Positions 45,201 through 54,200 of a DNA stretch of 64,000 nucleotides are shown piece by piece. This stretch comes from Marthasterias glacialis. Its lineage: Eukaryota; Echinodermata; Asteroidea; Forcipulatida; Asteriidae. Made by a program: the position numbers and the translations under genes. Position 1 is the stretch's first letter. Each line of letters opens with the position of its first letter. Under the pieces are notes generated by a model. The model saw nothing but the letters and a program-made list of their open reading frames with translations, made no database searches and was not told the origin of the DNA. Where the stretch lies: contig OU452229.1 of the NCBI GenBank assembly GCA_911728455.2, positions 19,410,754-19,474,753 of the forward strand. The letters are read 5' to 3'.

Positions 45201-48200
45201 GGAGAAAGTACAGCTCAGTTACTTTTCATACCTGTAATGCTGCAGTCATGTCTTCACTGAAGATACGACCTGCTTCAACTTGCTGGAGCTGCACACGTAG
45301 AAGGGTGACCTCTTGAAGTGATCCTGAGTCAACAATTAAAGGCAATCAAACAGATTAAAACAAGTGTTAACAGAGCCAAATTTCAAACAGTTTCTTAAGC
45401 ATAAGAAGTAGCTAAGCACAAAACGATTATGCTTACCAGATTAAGGCTACCAGCCAAAATACCAAGTCACATATATCATTTGCAACTGGTATACTGCTTA
45501 TTTTTGCTTAGCATAATCTTGTTAAGCAATATTTTCTGCTTAAGCAGCTCTATGAAATTTGGCCCTGGAAGTATCATCAGCCTTCAGTGAAAGCCAAAAA
45601 CATTTAAAACATTGGGAAGGTTAGAAGACCAATTTGTATGATGCTGACACCAACTTTGTCTTGCTCCTTGTGCCATAAAGGAGACTGACTCTGCTTCTAG
45701 CAAAAGGGGGTCTGACTTCTTTACCCTTTCAGCCTCACTTTGGTATGCTGATTGAAATTGAAGAGACAAGACACGGCTACATCAAAATAAAAGTCTATTG
45801 TTTCAAATGCATGTTCTCTTTGAATCAAAACATACTTTCGTTTTCTAGTAAAAATACAATTGTGTCTTAATTTTCATTCAATAGTAGAATTGTTTTTTTC
45901 CAACAATGTAGTAGCAGTTCGCACTAATGATGTAACACTTTGCTAAGAAGTACCCGGATGTCAGACAAACATTACACCTCTCACGCGATCACCTCATTAG
46001 ACCGCATTAGTACAGTATACAGCGCGTATTGTATGTACGATCGACGTATACGTCTGTCAGTGAAATTTGACACGTTGCCTGAGATCCACTCCACTCTGGG
46101 CCAAAAGATAAACAAACAAACCCTCCTTCCTCCTACCTGTCTCAAGTAAGTCTCTGCATTGTTTCTGGCTTTGCTGTAGTTGCTTTGTCAAGGTGTTGAT
46201 GGTATTACCCTGTTCAAGTCTCTGCTGCTCAGCTGACCTGTTAACACTAGCCAGCTTGTGTTGAAGACTAGCAATCTCATTACACTATGGAATCAAACAA
46301 GAGTCATCAAAATGTTTTATTCTTGTCTCACTTGCTCAGCCGATTCAGCTTAACTTGAACGCTTGTGACAGAGACTATCAGTTTGATATAACTGTAAAAT
46401 AAAATCACTGTGTACGCAGTAAGCGTGCTAAAGTTCTGATTCCAGCTTCGCCCCCCCACCTACCCCCCTGCTCGGCTGACTTTGCAACACTTGACAGCTT
46501 CAGACAGCGACATACCTCAAATCCATGTTGAATAAACAAGCATGTAGTTTGTGGTAAGTGCTCGACTGATAACTGATTCAAATACTCTGGATGTATTTCA
46601 TGAAACAACCCAGTAGCAGTTTCATAACCCCAAACCAATGTTCCCAGAAAATAGTAATAATAGGTGACATGATTTCATTACATGGTCACGATCAGCAAGG
46701 TATTTTCTGACATTAATTATTCCAAATGTGGCAAAGTTTCTTATGCACCCACAGGGTCAAGTAAAGCCGTTCAGTTCAAGACAACTCTGATGAATTATTT
46801 GCCCCTTGCCTTCAGTTAATGAACTAACCTTATCTTCTAAGGCCCCTTGACTACTGTCCACCTTCTCCTTCAGTCTCATCAACTCCTGCTCGTATCGTTG
46901 CTGAAGATTCTTCAGCAGTCCGTCCTGCTGCTCTCTGGCCTTGGCTAGAGGTTGTGACTGCTGCAGCTCGGTCAGCTGGCCAGCCAAGCTTTCTATGGCA
47001 GCCTCGGTTGATTGAAGCTTCTCCTCTACCTGTGAGAAACAAATTCTGGACAGTCAGTTTCAGTTACAGGGTGTTTAACATGACCAGGCTAAATCCTGCA
47101 AAAAACCTTTCCCTGGTTTTAATGGAATTCTCAACTGCATAGCCAAACCTCCCAGCGACAGATGGGTGTGTCCGCCCAAGTTCCTCAACCCGTAAGGGCC
47201 ACTGCTGCTGATACTGCCCACTGCCGATTGGCACACCCATCAAATTTTAATCCTAAATACCCTCGATACAAAATAAGCTTTATATCAAAATACTAAAAGC
47301 TTTCAGGCTTTATGCAAACTAAACTTTCAGAGTTAACAGCTTCCTATGGATGCGTGATGTTAAAAATAATACTTGTTGGAAGGCATAATTATACTGATAT
47401 TTCTGAAAACCAGATGTACTTAAAAACCAAATTATTAGTCTTTGGACATCTCTTTTTTGTGTAGCTACATACATACATTGTACTATATTTCCAAAGTCAG
47501 TTCATTGTATTTAACCCTTACAGTCCCAATTTCCTTCCAAATCCAATTGCCAAAGTGAAGGAATTCAAAGGAGTTGGGTCCTCAGGCCCAAACAACCAGT
47601 GCTTATCACAGGATCAGTCATTCCAAGAATGTCCAAGTCCAATCAACTTGGTTTGGTGTGACATAGGAGAAGAGGATATTGCAGGAATTGGGTAACGTGC
47701 TAGCCAAACTGCCTAGTCTGTAAGGGTTAATGTAATACGAAAAGCAAAGAGAGTATGTCACACAACTAAGCACAAATACCTTCAGAAAACTTAAACTTAT
47801 CAGCTAAATTAACCACTCAAATTGTACGGTTAGTAAATGGTTCCTACCATTTTAACACAAAACATTGTTTTTTTTCACAGTGAAAATTTCAATCTAAATC
47901 TGGAATGTGGCCATTATTCTTTTGATCTGACCTGAAGTTTAGCAGCATTGAGAGCTTGTATCTGTACATGAGCTGACTGAAGCTGCCCTTTCAGCTCGCT
48001 GGTTTCTTGCTGTGATGCAAGCAATAACTCCTGGCATTGCTCATAGCTGGCATTTACTCCTGCTTTCTCACCTTGGATAAAACAACACAAACAAACAATG
48101 TCTCTCATTTTGGCTGCCCTTAAATGCAATTTTTTTTGTAAAAGGAAAAACATTTTTGATTTAAAACTAGCACCCTTTGTACATATAGTTTTGCTTTACT

Positions 48201-51200
48201 GAGTAAATGTTATTTTTTTTTTATAAGAACATACCCCTTAAAAAAAGGCTTTAGTATAGCACAAGATATTTCCTACTGCAGGAGAAAAACTGTGTAATGG
48301 ACAGAAAAACAGAAACCTGTCTAACACTAACACACACATTTAGTGGAAAAAAGACAAAAAAGAAGAAGACAAAAACAAACAAACTTTGTCAAGTGGTCTT
48401 TCAGTTTCCTATGAGACTTAAATTAGCTGAAAAGTTGCATGTCTGAAATCCCAGTTAGTAATAATTGACCTTTCCCATGAAATGTGTAAATTGTACACCA
48501 CGCGTGCGCACTAACACTACTGGTGGGCAAAATGAGGGAGCATCGCGCCTTTTTGTGTGGGGCTAATGGTGGCGTGACGTACGCACGTTTGTGCATCTGC
48601 CTAGTGCACAACTCTAGCGGGTTTATGTTTGCACGCATGCGTGAATGTAGTTAGCATATTTCATGGGGAAAGGCTAATTGACATCCGCATTGGGAGGGGA
48701 GAGTTCTGATGATGATGATACCAGTATTTACCAATTTGGTCAACAGCAACCCTGTGAGCTCCGATACAACGTAACTCCAGGGGTGGTCAATACAGTAGCT
48801 CTAGGATGGCTAGGCTGGTCTGTATATTACAAGTCTGAATATTTTGTGGTGTGTGAAGAAGCTCGTAAGGCTGTACAACCTTTTCCGTGCACACATATTA
48901 CAAGTTTTTGCCCCAGCAGAAGGTCACAAGCAAATAACATGGCTCTTTGGAAAAAAGTAGGGCATAACTGTTGTGTATTTCTTGCTAGAATTACTCCCAT
49001 TAACATGTTTTTCCATTCCTATGCAGAATCTAACTTTCCTGAATGACTTACGTACAGCACAAAAACTTTTACACTCAGTTTTCTTGAAAGACAACTTTGG
49101 ATAGTAATTGCTTACGACCTTTTGCCAGTCGCAGATATTTGCCTATGAACTTTACTATTTAAAACAAATGTTTACCTTGAGCCAAAGCGAGTTGATGATT
49201 TAGAATCCTCCTCTCTCTCCCTGACTCTTCTTTAAGAACCTGGAGTTGGCTGCTCAGATGGTCTAGTTCCCTACCTCTTGCCTTGTACAAAATCTGCAGC
49301 TGAGCCATCTGCCTACTTTCCTCATCACCACCTACAAACAAAAAGATCTATCAATACCTGACCTGGGAAAAAAGGTGCTGGATATCGAGTGAGAACAGGT
49401 CTCAGGCCTTGATCTGAACCGAGGCCACCGTCGAGTTGGCCAGCATGCCATTCAGAAAAATTGCACTGTCACTACCAGCTTGGCCAGCATGCCCTTGTAC
49501 AATTTCTCTGATTTGGCCAGCAAAGGCCTGCCCCCCCTTTTTCTTAAGATCGAGGCCTGAGGTCTTAGTTAGTTCACATTTTGATTCGGACATCTGGACC
49601 TTGGTTTACTCACCAACTCCAAGAAACTGCTTTTGCAACGGGTCCCCCGCATCTTGTGCAAATCCCAGAGTGGCTTGGTTGGTAACTGTAGGGAATCCAC
49701 CGGGTTCTATTGCTTGCTGCGTTAAGTCCTTCTGTTGAGAATTTCCACCTCTGTATTGAACCCTGTGTGAGAATTGCTCTAAGATTAATACATCAAAGCC
49801 ATGCAACTAAACTTCACTTCTTTGCTTGAATAATTCTACAACAGCTGCTAAGTCTAAATAATTGAGCATGTACTACCAGAGGTCAAACCAAAAGTGATGA
49901 ACAAAACAAAATTAATCTGGAAATAATTGGTTTGATCTTTATAGAAACATAACGCTCTTTAAATGAAACACAGAATGTTTCATGCAAATAATCAAACAAG
50001 TGTTAACTGAAACACTGGAATGGTTGAGGTTTTTTTTAGCTAATAATAGCTTTTCACACAAATTATCTTCACACCAACCCCATGGTTGAATTTCCTACAT
50101 CTACAAATGTTTTAAATAGGTAAAGAGGGATAATAGAAAAGCCACACATTTCTAAGAAAGTTGGCATATTATTGTGTCCCATGTGCCAGCATTTATTGCA
50201 CACAAATTGTTGTTGCTTTATCTGGCTCTAAAGCTAGCAAGTGTTTACAAGTAGGGCTGTACTGCAGTTTTACTTAATGAAATTCCTTATCATCATTCAA
50301 AGGTATTTGTTATGATAGAAACTGATAATTCTGAAACGGCATCAAGTCTTTCCAAAGCATGTAAAAGGCAAGTCTGGGGATGATTTCCTTCTTACATAAT
50401 GTTCTCAAAGGAAAACTAGTTCTGGGGATATCCTACGGGCTTCTGGGAAAGTACTGAGTATACAGTGCTTAATATACATCGGTGCATGGGCAAAATACAC
50501 AAATAATATTCTGTATCCCCGATGCAAAAAATTAACATCAATTATAATGGCTGATGTACCCGCTGCTAATAAATGGGTTAGAACTGCCTCTAGCTGCCGG
50601 GCAATCTCGGTAGATTTTTTTTCACAGGACTCGGGAAAGTACTAAGTATACAGTGCTAAACACACATTGGTGTATGGGCAAAAAACACAAATAACAATCT
50701 TCTGTTAATCGTTGGAGCCAGTGTATGTAAAATAAGCATTGCTTAATGTTGAATTTGTCACACTTCCAAACAGAAGAGTCATTTTATATATATCTATCAA
50801 AGTCTTTATCTACCTGATTGAGGAGGGTTCTATTCCATGCTTAAGATGGTTGTCTTGTTGGTTTACATTCCTCCCTGGGTGATGCTGCTGATGAGTGGGT
50901 GAGTACTGTTGAGTGTGTTTATGACCGTCTGATGGACTATACTGCTGGACGTTTTCATTGTACCTTTGCTCTGGATGATTTGATTCTGTCGTTTCGATAT
51001 AGCTTGGCTCTTCATCTCCTCCATTCTGCATATGGTTGTCATCAGCATACTCATTATGGTATCCATTCATCCCATTCATTGTCTGGTAATCATCATGGTT
51101 ACCGTAGTCCTGGTATCCATTCATGCCATTGGTCATACCTTGGACATCATAATGTTGCTCATATTGACTGTTTTGAAACCTTTGCTGCGCCTCTTGTCTA

Positions 51201-54200
51201 GGGAATGAATTCCCTGTCTCTGGTACCTCATCACTAGCAGCGCCCTCTACCTCACCTCGTTCATATTGTTGTCCAATGGTATGTTCAATCCACTCATTGT
51301 TCGATGTCTCAACAAGTTTAGGCCCATTCTGGACATGGTGGGTGCCATCGGTCTTTGAAGGGATGTAGTGCTGCAAGCAAAAGATGCAGAGACTGATTTT
51401 TAACTTATAATTCTTTTCACATTAAGTGCCAAACCAAATAGTTTACACAAATTTACGCCTACAAGATAACAAATGTGTACACAGGAAACCTCACTTGTCA
51501 AAGTTTTAGAAACTTAACTGCTGAATGGCTTGATGGTGATGGTTGGGGGCAAGAGGGAGATGGGGTTGGTTACTTAACCCAGATGGTGTTGAACAACTCA
51601 CCTGGTGATTGGCTTGATACTGATTGTTGGGGGTTAGTGTGTTGGGGAGTGGGTTACTGTACCAAATGGGTGTTGAACAACTCACCTGGTGATTGGCGTG
51701 ACACTGATTGTTGGGGGCTAGAGTGTTGAGGAAGTGGGTTACTGCACCAAGTGGGTGTTGAACAACTCACCTGATGGTTGGCTTAATGCTGATTGTTGGG
51801 GCAAGTGTGTTCGGGGATGGGTTACTGTACCCACCTGATAACTGGCTTTTTGGTGATTGTTGGATGGGTTACTGTACCCAGTGGGTGTTGAACAACTCAC
51901 CTGTTGATTTGCTTGATGGTAATGGCTTGGGACAAGAGTCTTGAGAGGGGGTGGGTTACTGTACCCATTGGGTGTGGAACAACTCACCTGTTGATTTGCT
52001 TGATGGTGATGGCTTGGACCTGGAGTCTTGAGTGGGGGTGGGTTACTGTACCCAGTGGGTGTTGAACAACTCACCTGTTGATTTGCTTGATGGTGATGGC
52101 TTGGACCTAAAGTCTTGAGTGGGGGTGGGTTACTGTACCCATTGGGTGTGGAACAACTCACCTGTTGATTTGCTTGATGGTGATGGCTTGGACCTGGAGT
52201 CTTGAGTGGGGGTGGGTTACTGTACCCATTGGGTGTGGAACAACTCACCTGTTGATTTGCTTGATGGTGATGGCTTGGACCTGGAGTCTTGAGTGGGGGT
52301 GGGTTACTGTACCCATTGGGTGTGGAACAACTCACCTGTTGATTTGCTTGATGGTGATGGCTTGGACCTGGAGTCTTGAGAGGGGGTGGGTTACTGTACC
52401 AATTGGGTGTGGATGTCTGTTGTGTCTGAAGCTGAATGAGTCTGTGGTGAGCAGGAAGCTTCTGCCTCAGATGGTTCCAAGGATCAGGGCTTGATGGCGA
52501 TAAATAAAATACAATTTTTTGTCATTTTGGATCCTAGCTACTTCTCAATTTACAAACAACAACTCACTATTAATCACTCAGCCTCCTTTTAGTTACATGG
52601 ATTTTGCATTAAATAATAGGCATTTGCACAATGATAGATACCCAACATACTCTGACAAGTTTAAAGTTGGAAGGTCTGAATTTGGTATGAGAAGTTTTCT
52701 CAACTGATTTTCAACACTTGGAAATGGGCAATTCCACCCTATGCCTCTATGGCAATTCCCATGCCTCTCTTACAAAGTTATCTTTTTGGCCCATTGAAAA
52801 GATACCTTTGTAAAGCGAGGCATGGGAGAGTGAGACAGAAGTAACTCCTTTTCCCAGTCTTTCCTGTACATTCCAAAGCTGTTCATGAATGTTCATAGCA
52901 AAAATAAAAGATTAATCTAGGACCTTTAGAAATTACAAGGTCGTTTGAAAAGTGTTATGTAACAAAGACAGACATATGGCCTGGAAAGTGAGGAAAGAAT
53001 TAAAAAAAAAAGAAGAAAAAAGAAAGAAAGAAAGATTGTCAGCAGCAAAAGTGAAATATTGCTATGGGTATTAAGGAAATAAGAGTGGGAAATAAGTCAT
53101 GTACGAACAGTGGACAGACATTTTGTGACAAAAGTCTGTCCCTTGTTTGTATGGAACAATTTTCCTTTTAATCTTATAATTTCTAAAATAACTAGAAGGG
53201 CTTTCTTAATTGTGGCTGGTAACAATCCCTTGAAGTCTGTAGAATTGGTATTGGACAACATTGGGCCAGTCAATATATTTTAATGTATCTTCAACCAAAT
53301 GATAACAAAAATGTCCGTTCTCGTTACATACATATAAATCTTGAAGATTTACTTCCTCCAGGTTCGTAAATACTCAGACATTTACCTATTTTTTTCCCCT
53401 ACCACAATCCTCATGTGTCTTTAAATGTACACAGACAAAAATACACGACAGTATACTTCATTTTGTTATTATTATCCCATGTTCCCCTCCCATGTCCCAC
53501 TTTTGTGCCCCTCAGTGTGGAATTGCCCACATGCAAGTGTCAATAAAGTATTCAGAGGTCTGAGTAAGACACAAGTTCAATTAAGTTTAAACCTCAACTT
53601 TGTAAGGTCATATATGCTGATACAGTCTCACATATTTTAACTCACTGTGACACGGCGCCTGTCACGTTTCGTTGCTAACTCCCATAATTTTAAATTATTG
53701 TACTGAAACCCTTCTTGGTATTCTATGTAGCATCTATTTTTTTTTATCTTCATCTTCAAGACATTGTAATTCTGAAAACTACTTAAAAACTTCCTTACAA
53801 AGATCACAAAAATTCCCAATTACAAAAAAAAATACAAAATAAATTTTAGTCTAAACTTTAAGACATTCCTTGGTTCACAAAATCAACAGGATGGATGCAA
53901 TACCAAAAGTGTAAACTAACATTTAGAATCCAAACTCAAAAATTAACATCTATTATAGTGATTGCGGTACCCGCTGCTAATAGGATTCAAACTGCCTCTA
54001 GCTGCCAGGCAATCTCGGTAATCGGGGGTCGTGGGTTCGAATCCCACCCGAGGAATATGCATGTGGATTTTTTTTTTCGCAGGACTCGGGGAAGTACCAA
54101 GTATACAGTGCTTAACATCGGCGTATGGGTAAAAAAACACAAATAATGCAAGCGTTCTCTTTATAATAGTTTTTGAAGAGTTATGCAAACTGACCCCTAA

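Noticed and set aside
51475-52494. + strand open frames with repeated WTWSLEWGWVTVPIGCG
   Set aside because: Shadows of the 87-bp repeat, whose coding frame is on the CEP152 strand with conserved splice phase.
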